Below, piece by piece: positions 21,131 to 32,334 of a DNA stretch of 45,678 bases; within the stretch, counting starts at the first letter, position 1; each line of letters starts with the position of its first letter. This DNA comes from Sulfuricurvum sp. (lineage in GTDB: Bacteria > Campylobacterota > Campylobacteria > Campylobacterales > Sulfurimonadaceae). The DNA is taken from assembly GCA_024637215.1 (NCBI GenBank), contig JAGXFM010000026.1, positions 1 through 45,678 on the forward strand, given 5' to 3'. The translations under genes were made by a program, and so were the position numbers. Below the pieces are notes generated by a model. The model was not told where the DNA came from. It saw nothing but the letters and a program-made list of their open reading frames with translations, and ran no database searches.

Positions 21131-23470
<2,340 letters not shown>

Positions 23471-23523
23471 TTAATGCTTTATTTTATCGTAGTGAAACTA
23501 AAAAGAAGGTTTTATGAATATAT

Positions 23524-23540
23524 AACCCTCATAGAGGGTT
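23524..23540 (-). terminator. Hairpin AACCCTC-ATA-GAGGGTT after dnaN
   Basis: Perfect 7-bp stem just downstream of the dnaN stop on the minus strand. Confidence 0.5.
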
Positions 23541-23565
23541 TAGCTGTGGAGTGGTAAGTTTAAAG

Positions 23566-24633
23566 TTAAATTACAATCGGCATTACGATAGTTTTAAAAT
23601 TTTGATCTTTTAAAACAAACGGTTGATTCGATTCATTAGCTTCAAGAATAAATTCGGTTCCGTTGACTTGAGATAAAAAATCTAAAATATAACGGCTATT
23701 GATTGCTAGAATAAAAGGGGAGTCAAACCCATTTTCAATTTCAACGGTAGTTTTTGCTTCGATGTTGTCATCACTTAAACTTTCAAACAAAATAGAATCA
23801 TTTTGGAAAGTGAGTTTTAGATCATTGGAAATCGTCGTGATTTGCTTAATAGCGGTCACTATTACCCCTTTAGGCAATGTAATTATACGTTGCGCTTCTT
23901 TGGGAATGATTCGGCTGTAATCAGGGAACTTACCGTTAATTAGTTTTGTATAAAAAAGAGAATCTTCCGATTTTATTATGAGATGGGTATTGTCGTAATA
24001 AATTTCGATGTTATCGGTAAAAAGTTTTTGAATTTCGATAATTGCTTTTTTAGGGACAATAATTGAGAGTTCAGCATCATTTTGGCTTTCGATATGAACC
24101 AATGCAAGACGACGGGTATCGGTAGCAACAAAGTTGATTTGATTGCTTTTGATATCGATGAGCGCACCGTTAAGTTCAAATTTCGGATTATTGGTATCTG
24201 CTGCCGGAGTAATTTTTTTCAAAGACTCGATTAAAGTATGAGAGTTAATTACGATGTTAGGTTTCCCCTCTGTTGTAGGGAAAGATGGGAATTCTGAACT
24301 TTTATAAGTCGGAAGTTTAAAATTTGATCGTTTTTGACGAATATGAAGGGTATCTTTATCTAGAGAGAGTTCAACTTCTTCATCTTTTAGGATACGGATA
24401 ATATCAAGCAATTTTTTACCGTTAGCGGTAAGGGAACCGGGTTCTTCAACACTGAGTGAATTGGTTTGAATAGAGAGACCTATTTCATAATCAGTAGCTT
24501 TAGCGGTTAGTGTTCTGCCGTCTGTTGAGAGTAAAATATGTGAGGTGATTTGGGACGTATCTTTTTTTTCTAAAAAGGGTTGGAGATGAAGAAGGATATT
24601 TTCCAAGACCGATTTGTCAACGGTGATTTTCAT
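23566..24633 (-). CDS. dnaN: DNA polymerase III beta sliding clamp
   Basis: SHILLSTDGRTLTAKATDYEIGL, FVATDTRRLALV, NGKFPDYSRIIP, ending FKTIVMPIVI. Confidence 0.96.
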   Translation of the reverse strand: MKITVDKSVLENILLHLQPFLEKKDTSQITSHILLSTDGRTLTAKATDYEIGLSIQTNSLSVEEPGSLTANGKKLLDIIRILKDEEVELSLDKDTLHIRQKRSNFKLPTYKSSEFPSFPTTEGKPNIVINSHTLIESLKKITPAADTNNPKFELNGALIDIKSNQINFVATDTRRLALVHIESQNDAELSIIVPKKAIIEIQKLFTDNIEIYYDNTHLIIKSEDSLFYTKLINGKFPDYSRIIPKEAQRIITLPKGVIVTAIKQITTISNDLKLTFQNDSILFESLSDDNIEAKTTVEIENGFDSPFILAINSRYILDFLSQVNGTEFILEANESNQPFVLKDQNFKTIVMPIVI

Positions 24634-24690
24634 AAAAGACTCCTTTTATTATATATAAGCATTAATTGTAATAGTTAGTAATAAGGGGGG

Positions 24691-24778
24691 GTGAATGGGT
24701 GAAAACACACCATTTACTCCCATCTCTCCTGCATTGGTGATGTGATGAACCAATTCTTTTTCATTCACATCTATTCAC
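24691..24778. promoter_or_regulatory. DnaA-box-like cluster (GTGAA/TTCAC cores), dnaA-dnaN intergenic
   Basis: GTGAA at 24691 and 24699; TTCAC at 24764 and 24774. Confidence 0.5.
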
Positions 24779-24827
24779 TTGTGTACGAATTATAGCTTTT
24801 TTAAAAGGGGTTTACAAACACAAAATA

Positions 24828-26156
24828 TTATTCAGGTGTAGCGACGGAAACTTTATTAGAGAGTTCTTCGATTTTAACTCGGAAATCTTCATCATTTTTC
24901 ATTAGTTCCTGAATTTTTTTCATGGTATGACTGACGGCGGTATGATCTTTCATTCCGAAATATTGAGCGAGTTGTGGCATTGAATTAGGAGTAAGCGAAC
25001 GTGAAAGATAAATAGCAATACGGCGGGCATAAACAATGTTACTGTTACGGCTTTTAGAGCGAATTTCACTCGGTTTGATATTAAGCTCTTTGGCAACGGT
25101 CTCCATAATAAGGTCGGTGGTAATGTTGCTCCGTTTTTCAGCCATTTGTTCTTTGAGTACGTTTCGGGCAAATTCGATGGTGATATCAACCCCCATGAGT
25201 TGTGAATAGGCATTGAGTTTTGAGAGGATTCCTTCAATTTCACGGGTATTGTTTTCAATAATCGTCGCCACGTAATTAATGACTTCACGGTCGAGTTTTA
25301 CACGGTTAATCTCACATTTTTTCTTAATAATTTCAATTTTTGTTTCGAGTTCGGGAGGTTGAATATCGGCAACTAGCCCCGATTCAAAACGGCTTTTGAG
25401 TCGCTCTTCAAGCCCTCCGATTTTTTTAGGGGGTTTATCGGAGGTGATAATGATTTGCTTGTTTTCATTTCGAAGGGCATCAAACGTATGAAAAAACTCT
25501 TCTTGGATTTGGTTTTTGTTGCTCAAAAACTGAATATCGTCAATGAGTAGCAAATCGCATTTGCGGTATTTGTCTTTGAACCGATCCATCGTACGATTGC
25601 TGAGATGGCGGGTAAAGTCGTTTAGAAATTGTTCTACCGAGGTATAGATGACGGTTTTCCCCTGAGAAAGCATCACATTTCCGACTGATTGCATCAAATG
25701 GGTTTTACCTAATCCGACACCGCCGTAGATAAAGAGAGGATTATAAACAACGCCCGGTTTTTCACTCACGTTTTTAGCGGCGATAAAAGCAAAATTATTG
25801 GAGTCTCCCACAACGAAGTTTTGGAAGGTGTAGGATGGGTTGAGCAAAGATCCGCTTGGACGTTCCATATTGAGAGGTGTAGTTGTGTTTTGTGCTGATG
25901 TCGGAGCAGACGAAGCTTGAATTAAAATAGATACCGTAGGTTTAATATTGGTTTTGATTTCAAAAAGATGGGCTATTTTATCGGCAAATTTTGTTCGTAT
26001 CCAATTGGCAATTAAAGCATTGGGGACACGAAAAATGGCTAAATTACTTTTGGATTCGGTCTCATCGTAGGTGAGCTGTTTAATGTAACGTTGGTAGTCG
26101 ATCTCATTGATCTCCCCTTTTAGGGCATTTAAAACCTGTTTACCGATCGAATTCAT
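24828..26156 (-). CDS. dnaA: Chromosomal replication initiator DnaA
   Basis: NPLFIYGGVGLGKTHLMQSVGN, LLIDDIQFLSNKNQIQEEFFHTFD, MPQLAQYFGMKDHTAVSHTMKKI. Confidence 0.98.
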   Translation of the reverse strand: MNSIGKQVLNALKGEINEIDYQRYIKQLTYDETESKSNLAIFRVPNALIANWIRTKFADKIAHLFEIKTNIKPTVSILIQASSAPTSAQNTTTPLNMERPSGSLLNPSYTFQNFVVGDSNNFAFIAAKNVSEKPGVVYNPLFIYGGVGLGKTHLMQSVGNVMLSQGKTVIYTSVEQFLNDFTRHLSNRTMDRFKDKYRKCDLLLIDDIQFLSNKNQIQEEFFHTFDALRNENKQIIITSDKPPKKIGGLEERLKSRFESGLVADIQPPELETKIEIIKKKCEINRVKLDREVINYVATIIENNTREIEGILSKLNAYSQLMGVDITIEFARNVLKEQMAEKRSNITTDLIMETVAKELNIKPSEIRSKSRNSNIVYARRIAIYLSRSLTPNSMPQLAQYFGMKDHTAVSHTMKKIQELMKNDEDFRVKIEELSNKVSVATPE

Positions 26157-26170
26157 CTTTTACCTTGCAT

Positions 26171-26254
26171 GTGAATAGTGTGAGTAATAATACCGATATT
26201 TGCCTATAATTAGGATCAAATAAGAGGTGAATAGAAGATATTCACTCCTGTGAA
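26171..26254. promoter_or_regulatory. DnaA-box-like cluster between dnaA and ruvC
   Basis: GTGAA at 26171, 26227, 26250; TTCAC at 26241. Confidence 0.5.
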
Positions 26255-26265
26255 TAAGGAAAAGT

Positions 26266-26772
26266 ATGAATATTTTAGGGATTGATCCGGGAACTCGAAA
26301 TTGCGGATATGCGATCATAGCGATCGATGGGCAAAAATTGCGTTTGGTAGAAGCGGGATTAATCAAAATAAAAGCGGAAGCACTTCAATTCCAAATTCCT
26401 CAAGTAGCAGAAGCGATTGAACAACTTTTTAAAATTCATACTATCGATGAAGTGGCGATGGAAGATATCTTTTATGCGCATAACCCTAAGACCGTATTAA
26501 AGCTTGCTCAGTTTCGGGGAGCTATCACTTTGAAGCTTTTACAAGAGTATGGAATGTTTGCTGAATACACACCGCTGCAAGTCAAAAAAGCATTGACGGG
26601 AAAAGCCAAAGCGGCGAAAGAGCAAGTAGCATTTATGGTGAAACAAATTTTAGGGATTACGAAAGAGATAAAGCCGCTGGATATTACCGATGCGATGGCG
26701 GTGGCAATCACACATGCACAAAGGGTCAAGTTAGAGATCAATCAAAAAAGTAGAGAGAAAAATAAATTATAA
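26266..26772 (+). CDS. ruvC: Holliday junction endonuclease RuvC
   Basis: [55 protein letters not shown]. Confidence 0.96.
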   Translation: MNILGIDPGTRNCGYAIIAIDGQKLRLVEAGLIKIKAEALQFQIPQVAEAIEQLFKIHTIDEVAMEDIFYAHNPKTVLKLAQFRGAITLKLLQEYGMFAEYTPLQVKKALTGKAKAAKEQVAFMVKQILGITKEIKPLDITDAMAVAITHAQRVKLEINQKSREKNKL

Positions 26773-27064
26773 GCGACCAACACACCAGGAGGGTCGCTAA
26801 GTCAGAAGTGTATCGAAAGAGTCTTAGACTCCCTTAATGTTTTTTGATTGGCGCGCGACTTAAGTGTTATTCTTTGTTAGTCCCCTAAAAGATTTCTGAA
26901 TATACGAAAAATAGTTAAATTTTTTTCAAAATGTGTAATATTCACACTGTGAGTGTATTGTGAATAAGTAAGCCCCTTATTTAGGGGAATTGCTATAAAA
27001 ACATTCTCTTATTCAGAATATTTTTATATAAATCTACCCTGAAATCACCTACCTTTGAATAGCA

Positions 27065-27090
27065 TTAAACCCCTATTTTTAGGGGTTTAA
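27065..27090. repeat. Inverted repeat TTAAACCCCTA-TTTT-TAGGGGTTTAA
   Basis: Perfect 11-bp arms; TTTAGGGG core also occurs near 26981 and 27172. Confidence 0.6.
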
Positions 27091-27187
27091 ATGAATTTAT
27101 TCACTTTAATAACCAATTAAGCTAATGTTATAAAAAGTTATTCACATTTTATGATGACTTTTTCTTTCTATTTAGGGGTAATCCCCC

Positions 27188-27231
27188 GGTAATCAAAATG
27201 TAATCGCACTGAAACGAACATGATCTACCGT
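27188..27231 (+). promoter_or_regulatory. Candidate Pho-box array upstream of olsF-like gene
   Basis: GGTAATC-AAAA-TGTAATC-GCAC-TGAAACG (exact 11-bp period); core followed by N11 and TACCGT (poor -10). Confidence 0.4.
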
Positions 27232-27283
27232 TTCAAAAAATAAAGGACAAAGAACGCTTTGTACTTTTTATAAAGGTTATCCA

Positions 27284-29008
27284 ATGGTCAGTGCAGAATT
27301 CATTTTACGAAAAGAACATCCGAAAGTATTTCAATATCCTGCATTCGTTAATAAAACGATTGTGGGATTAACCCGATTGCTTTTGCATGAAAAATCGATT
27401 AATCGATTTATGGAGATACATCAGGAAAAAACCGGTTTGGAATTTATTGATGCCGTTTTGGAATATTTAAATGTTTCTTATAAAACGGTGCATAAACAAA
27501 TTGAGAATATTCCTACGATGGGTAAAGTCATTATAGTCGCTAATCATCCTTTGGGAGCATTGGATGCTCTTTGTCTAATACAAATGGTATGTTCGGTGCG
27601 TCAAGACAAAAAAGTGAAAATTGTTGCCAACCGTATGTTGAGTGATATTACACAACTCAAAGAGTATATGATCGGCGTAGATAATTTTAATGACAGAGTT
27701 TCTAAACATGCTTTGCAACAAATTGACAAAGCATTACAAGCTGAAGAGGTTGTGATCTTTTTTCCATCAGGTGAAGTTTCTCGCGCCGGATTGTTTGGAA
27801 TAAAAGAGGGGACTTGGAAAGGGGGGTTTGTTAAGTTTGCCAAACGCAATACTACTCCGATTCTACCTATCCATATAAAAGGGAAAAATAGTCCGCTGTT
27901 CTATGCGCTCTCTTGGATTTATAAACCGTTAGGTGCTTTATTGTTAAGTCATGAAGTTTTTGCGGCACGCAATAGAGTATTTGATTTTACGATTGGAGAG
28001 ATAGTAAGTGAAAAAGCACTCAGTGATTTTAACCTTACCGAAAAGCGACATGCTAAATTATTTCGTAAGCATCTTCTTCGTATCGCTAATGGAAAAAAAG
28101 GGATCTATCCGACGGAGTGTTCGATTGCCCATCCGGTATCACGTCAAGAGCTCCGAAACGAACTGCGTAAAGGGGAGCTGTTAGGTTTAACCAGTGATCA
28201 AAAACAGATTTATCTTATCGAGCATGAAAATGCTCCGAATATTATTAATGAGATTGGAAGACTTAGAGAGTATTCATTTCGTAAAGTAGGAGAAGGTAGC
28301 GGTCATGCACGCGATATCGATGCGTATGATCGTTATTACCACCATTTAGTATTATGGGATGATGAAGCGTTAGAAATCGCAGGAGCGTATCGTATTGGCG
28401 AATGTGAGTGGATTCTTTCGTGGTTGGGGAAAGAGGGTTTGTATATGAGTGACTTGTGCAGTATGAGCGAACCGTTCGATGCGGTGCTGGAAGATGCGAT
28501 TGAGTTAGGGCGAAGTTTTGTTCAACCGAAATATTGGGGAAGCCGTGCTTTGGATTATTTATGGCAAGGGATCGGTGCGTATCTGAGCCATAATCCACAG
28601 GTTAAATATATGATGGGGCCGGTGAGTATTTCGGGAAGTTTCCCAAAACATGCTCAAGAGGCATTGGTCTATTTTTATACCCTTTATTTTGGGAGTGAAC
28701 ATACAATGGTGAAAGCAAAATCACCGTTTCGCTTATCGGATTATGTTCAGGAGGAATTTAAAACATTATTTAGCGGTGAGAACTATGCTGAAGATTTTAA
28801 AGTGCTAAAAGATTATCTTAAAGCCTTAGATGTATCCGTTCCCACTCTCTATAAACAATACAGTGAATTGTGCGAAGAGGGTGGAGTACAGTTTATGGAT
28901 TTCGGTATCGATACGGATTTTAACAACTGTATCGACGGTTACATTCTCGTCGATATTCGTAAGATCAAAGAGGCAAAGCGTCAACGCTACATTCGAGGGG
29001 GGGAGTAA
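27284..29008 (+). CDS. Bifunctional acyltransferase: N-terminal PlsC-like, C-terminal GNAT/hemolysin-like (OlsF-like ornithine-lipid synthase candidate)
   Basis: ANHPLGALDAL (NHxxxxD), FPSGEVSR; C-terminal FRKVGEGSGHARDIDAYDRYYHHLVLWD...AYRIG, SRALDYLWQGIGAYL. Confidence 0.75.
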   Translation: MVSAEFILRKEHPKVFQYPAFVNKTIVGLTRLLLHEKSINRFMEIHQEKTGLEFIDAVLEYLNVSYKTVHKQIENIPTMGKVIIVANHPLGALDALCLIQMVCSVRQDKKVKIVANRMLSDITQLKEYMIGVDNFNDRVSKHALQQIDKALQAEEVVIFFPSGEVSRAGLFGIKEGTWKGGFVKFAKRNTTPILPIHIKGKNSPLFYALSWIYKPLGALLLSHEVFAARNRVFDFTIGEIVSEKALSDFNLTEKRHAKLFRKHLLRIANGKKGIYPTECSIAHPVSRQELRNELRKGELLGLTSDQKQIYLIEHENAPNIINEIGRLREYSFRKVGEGSGHARDIDAYDRYYHHLVLWDDEALEIAGAYRIGECEWILSWLGKEGLYMSDLCSMSEPFDAVLEDAIELGRSFVQPKYWGSRALDYLWQGIGAYLSHNPQVKYMMGPVSISGSFPKHAQEALVYFYTLYFGSEHTMVKAKSPFRLSDYVQEEFKTLFSGENYAEDFKVLKDYLKALDVSVPTLYKQYSELCEEGGVQFMDFGIDTDFNNCIDGYILVDIRKIKEAKRQRYIRGGE

Positions 29009-29915
29009 TCCCCATGGCCTCAAAACACTCGTTGAGAAAATCTTTCTCGGTGACGATGTGATAGTGTTCTTCTTCATAATCGAATTCAAGGGAGTGGGCG
29101 TGAAGCAACAATCGCGTTGATCCCCCTTTCTCAAATCTCTCTTCTTTGCTCAACTCTTTTTTTATAAACCGATGGACATCGTCTTCTTCGGGGCCGTAAA
29201 CCGGATCACCGATGATCGGATGTTCCACGTGGAACAAATGAACCCGTATCTGATGTGTACGTCCACTTAACGGTGATGCCTCTACAAAGGTCATGTCGTG
29301 CTCAGGAAAATAGTGAAGCGGCTTAATGAGTGTACGCGCTTTCTTACCCTCAGGATGAACTTTAACCACCATGCTTATCAAAAGGTTAGGATGATCAATT
29401 CGTAGTAAAGGCTCCTGAATATCAAGAGGGTGTTCGAGGTGACCTTTTACCATAGCGAGATACCGTTTCGTAATGAGCCGTTCGGAGAATAACTTTTTTA
29501 AAACCGTTTCGCTTTTTTTGTTTCGAGAAACTAAAACCAGACCGCTCGTCTCTTGATCGATACGGTGGGTTGCGTTAGCATCATCCCCAAACTGATGTTT
29601 GATCTCATCGTTCAGTGTGTAGGGGGAAAGACGGCTGTGAGGATGGACACTCAAACCGCTGGGTTTGTCATACACCGCAAAGTCGTTAGTGACAAACATC
29701 GGTTTGAATCCAAGGGATAACGGTTCAAAACAAATGAACTCACAATCCCCTTCAATATACCCGAATTGATCGCACATAACAACGCCGTTTTGTGTCAATC
29801 TTCCTCTAGCAATTAGACGTTGTCCTTCACTTCGAGTGATTCCTAATTCATCCATTAAAAAGGGTAGTGCCATTTGGCGCTCAGGAGAATGTAGTTTTTT
29901 GGTGATGAACGGCAT
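28965..29915 (-). CDS. RluA-family 23S rRNA pseudouridine synthase (copy 1)
   Basis: NATHRIDQETSGLVLVSRNKKSE, SPLSGRTHQIRVHLFHVEHPIIGDPVYG; S4-like N-terminus. Confidence 0.92.
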   Translation of the reverse strand: MPFITKKLHSPERQMALPFLMDELGITRSEGQRLIARGRLTQNGVVMCDQFGYIEGDCEFICFEPLSLGFKPMFVTNDFAVYDKPSGLSVHPHSRLSPYTLNDEIKHQFGDDANATHRIDQETSGLVLVSRNKKSETVLKKLFSERLITKRYLAMVKGHLEHPLDIQEPLLRIDHPNLLISMVVKVHPEGKKARTLIKPLHYFPEHDMTFVEASPLSGRTHQIRVHLFHVEHPIIGDPVYGPEEDDVHRFIKKELSKEERFEKGGSTRLLLHAHSLEFDYEEEHYHIVTEKDFLNECFEAMGITPPLECSVDALPL

Positions 29916-29919
29916 AGGT

Positions 29920-30837
29920 CTATTTCACTTTCATAGCGTCAAAACACTGTGTAATAAAATCTTCTTTGGAGACTACATGGTAGGGAATCTCATTGTAGGT
30001 AAACTCTAGTGAATGGGCATGAAGCAAGAGACGTGATGCTCCTGTATTGGAAAAGCGTTCTTCGTTGGACATCTCTCTATCTAAAAAGCGGACAGCGTCA
30101 TTTTCGTCTTGTCCGTAAATAGGATCACCAATAATCGGATGTTTCACGTGGAACAAATGAACCCGTATCTGGTGTTGACGTCCCGTATAGGGTGAAGCTT
30201 CGACGAGGATGGTATCGGTGTCAGGGAAATACTTCAGAGGCTTAATAAAGGTACGGGAGGGTTTTCCCTCAGGATGAACGCGCACAATCATACGGATGAT
30301 AGAGCTAGCATCTTCACGACGCAATAAAGGCTCCTCTATATCGAGAGGCTCTGCGAGATGACCTTTGACCATTGCCATATACTTTTTGGTGATTTGGCGC
30401 TCTTCAAACAGCATCTTTAAAGTGCGCTCACTTCTCTTGTTGCGTGCCGCTAAAACAAGACCACTTGTCTCTTGGTCAATACGATGGGTGATGTTCGCCT
30501 CATGACCGAAGCGGTGCTTGATTTCATCGTTGAGGGAGTACGGAGTATGACGATTTTGAGGGTGAACGAGGAGACCGCTGGGTTTATCATAAACAGCAAA
30601 CTCCTCTTCAACAAACGTAGGTTCTAACCCCAACGTTAAAGGTTCAAAACAGATGAAATCAAAATCCCCCTCTTCGATAAACCCTGCGTTATTTGCCATC
30701 ACTTCACCGTTTTGAGAAAGGCGACCTTTAGCGATGAGACGTTGCGCTTCGCTTTGGGTTATCCCTAACTCTTGCATTAAAAAGCGAAACGCTTTTTGAC
30801 GAGTCGGAGCATGAAGTTGCTTGGTGACGAAGGGCAA
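29920..30837 (-). CDS. RluA-family 23S rRNA pseudouridine synthase (copy 2, tandem paralog)
   Basis: NITHRIDQETSGLVLAARNKRSE, SPYTGRQHQIRVHLFHVKHPIIGDPIYG; collinear with the neighbouring copy. Confidence 0.92.
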   Translation of the reverse strand: MPFVTKQLHAPTRQKAFRFLMQELGITQSEAQRLIAKGRLSQNGEVMANNAGFIEEGDFDFICFEPLTLGLEPTFVEEEFAVYDKPSGLLVHPQNRHTPYSLNDEIKHRFGHEANITHRIDQETSGLVLAARNKRSERTLKMLFEERQITKKYMAMVKGHLAEPLDIEEPLLRREDASSIIRMIVRVHPEGKPSRTFIKPLKYFPDTDTILVEASPYTGRQHQIRVHLFHVKHPIIGDPIYGQDENDAVRFLDREMSNEERFSNTGASRLLLHAHSLEFTYNEIPYHVVSKEDFITQCFDAMKVK

Positions 30838-30917
30838 TTTAATTCCTTTTTAGGGAGGCTTGGATAAACTCTATTTATATAATAAGATGCGCATTTTAGC
30901 ATACTAAGGAAGCAGAT

Positions 30918-32246
30918 ATGGTAGATCGTTACGCCAGAGAAGAGATGAAATCCAAATGGAGTATTCAAGCAAAATATCAAGCATGGCTTGATGTTGAAAA
31001 GGCGGTTGTCGTTGCGTGGAATAAATTGGGTCTCATTCCCGATGAAGATGCAGAGAAAATCGTTAAGAACGCAGGATTCTCGGTTGAGCGTATTGATGAG
31101 ATCGAAGCGATCACGCGTCATGATTTGATCGCATTTACGACATCCGTTTCAGAAACCCTCGGAGAAGAGAGTCGCTGGTTCCATTATGGTATGACAAGTT
31201 CAGATACGGTGGATACGGCGGTCGCATTGCAAATGCGTGATTCATTGGAATTGATTATCGAAGATGTCAAAATGGTTATGGCTTCGATTAAAACCAGAGC
31301 CGAAGAGCACAAGATGACTTTAATGGTTGGTCGCTCACATGGTATTCACGGCGAGCCGATTACGTTTGGTTTGGTGTTAGCGGTTTGGTACGATGAGATG
31401 GCGCGCCATTTGACAAACTTGGAACAAACAATGGAAGTGATCTGCGTCGGTCAAGTCTCAGGAGCGATGGGTAACTTTGCTCACGCGCCGTTAGAACTCG
31501 AAGAGTATACGTGTGAAGCGTTAGGGCTTAAATCGGCTCCTGCTTCTAACCAAGTTATCCAACGTGATCGTTACGCACGCCTCGCTTCGGCGCTCGCTTT
31601 GATGGCCAGTTCGATCGAGAAATTTGCGGTTCAGGTTCGTCACTGGCAGCGTACCGAAGTGTATGAGTGTGAAGAGTTTTTCGCTAAAGGGCAAAAAGGC
31701 TCTAGCGCAATGCCTCACAAACGTAATCCGATCTTGACCGAAAATATAACAGGGTTAGCCCGTATGGTGCGTGCCTATGTTATCCCTGCGATGGAAAACG
31801 TGGCGTTATGGCATGAGCGTGATATCTCTCACAGCTCTACGGAGCGTTTCTGGTTGCCGGACAGTTTTGTCACCTCTGATTTCATGCTTCACCGTTTTAA
31901 CAGTGTTATCGCTAACCTCGTGGTGTATCCTGAGAATATGATGCGTAATTTGAATTTAACTGGCGGTTTAGTGTTCTCTCAACGTGTTTTACTCGAACTT
32001 CCTCTCAAAGGGGTAAGCCGTGAAGATGCGTACCGCATTGTTCAGCGTAACGCGATGAAAGTGTGGGAAGGGTTACAACAAGGTAAGAGTGCGACGAATG
32101 AAAAAGGGGAATCTCTTTATCTCCAATATTTGTTAGCGGATGAAGAACTTCGTAATTCTTTGAGTGAAGAGGCAATTCGTGAATGTTTCAACTTTGATTA
32201 CTACACCAAAAATGTGGATAAAATTTTTGCACGGGTGTTCAAATAA
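30918..32246 (+). CDS. purB: Adenylosuccinate lyase
   Basis: TSSDTVDTA, GRSHGIHGEPITFG, signature GSSAMPHKRNPILTENITGLAR. Confidence 0.96.
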   Translation: MVDRYAREEMKSKWSIQAKYQAWLDVEKAVVVAWNKLGLIPDEDAEKIVKNAGFSVERIDEIEAITRHDLIAFTTSVSETLGEESRWFHYGMTSSDTVDTAVALQMRDSLELIIEDVKMVMASIKTRAEEHKMTLMVGRSHGIHGEPITFGLVLAVWYDEMARHLTNLEQTMEVICVGQVSGAMGNFAHAPLELEEYTCEALGLKSAPASNQVIQRDRYARLASALALMASSIEKFAVQVRHWQRTEVYECEEFFAKGQKGSSAMPHKRNPILTENITGLARMVRAYVIPAMENVALWHERDISHSSTERFWLPDSFVTSDFMLHRFNSVIANLVVYPENMMRNLNLTGGLVFSQRVLLELPLKGVSREDAYRIVQRNAMKVWEGLQQGKSATNEKGESLYLQYLLADEELRNSLSEEAIRECFNFDYYTKNVDKIFARVFK

Positions 32247-32334
32247 TTATCATTAAAATAGTTTCTTTTGGTATAAGAAACAATACAATATTGAGTGATT
32301 ATAATACAGCTTTTAGAGAGTGTGAGGGAGAAAA

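Larger units (their letters stand above)
26773..27283. other. Noncoding, AT-rich, hairpin-rich region with DnaA-box-like motifs; candidate part of oriC
   Basis: No credible ORF over about 510 nt; TTCAC/GTGAA at 26941, 26960, 27100, 27141; hairpins at 26772-26798, 26819-26831, 27065-27090. Confidence 0.5.

Noticed and set aside
24667-24684. TGTAATAGTTAGTAATAA near dnaN as another Pho box
   Set aside because: Wrong period and wrong orientation relative to dnaN
26772-26900. tRNA or tmRNA in the hairpin-rich region after ruvC
   Set aside because: No cloverleaf, no TTCRANNC T-loop in proper context and no CCA-type acceptor stem could be drawn
32244-32262. AATAATTATCATTAAAATA upstream of nrdA as a Fur box
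   Set aside because: Only about 12/19 matches to GATAATGATAATCATTATC by eye in an AT-rich spacer; not distinguishable from chance
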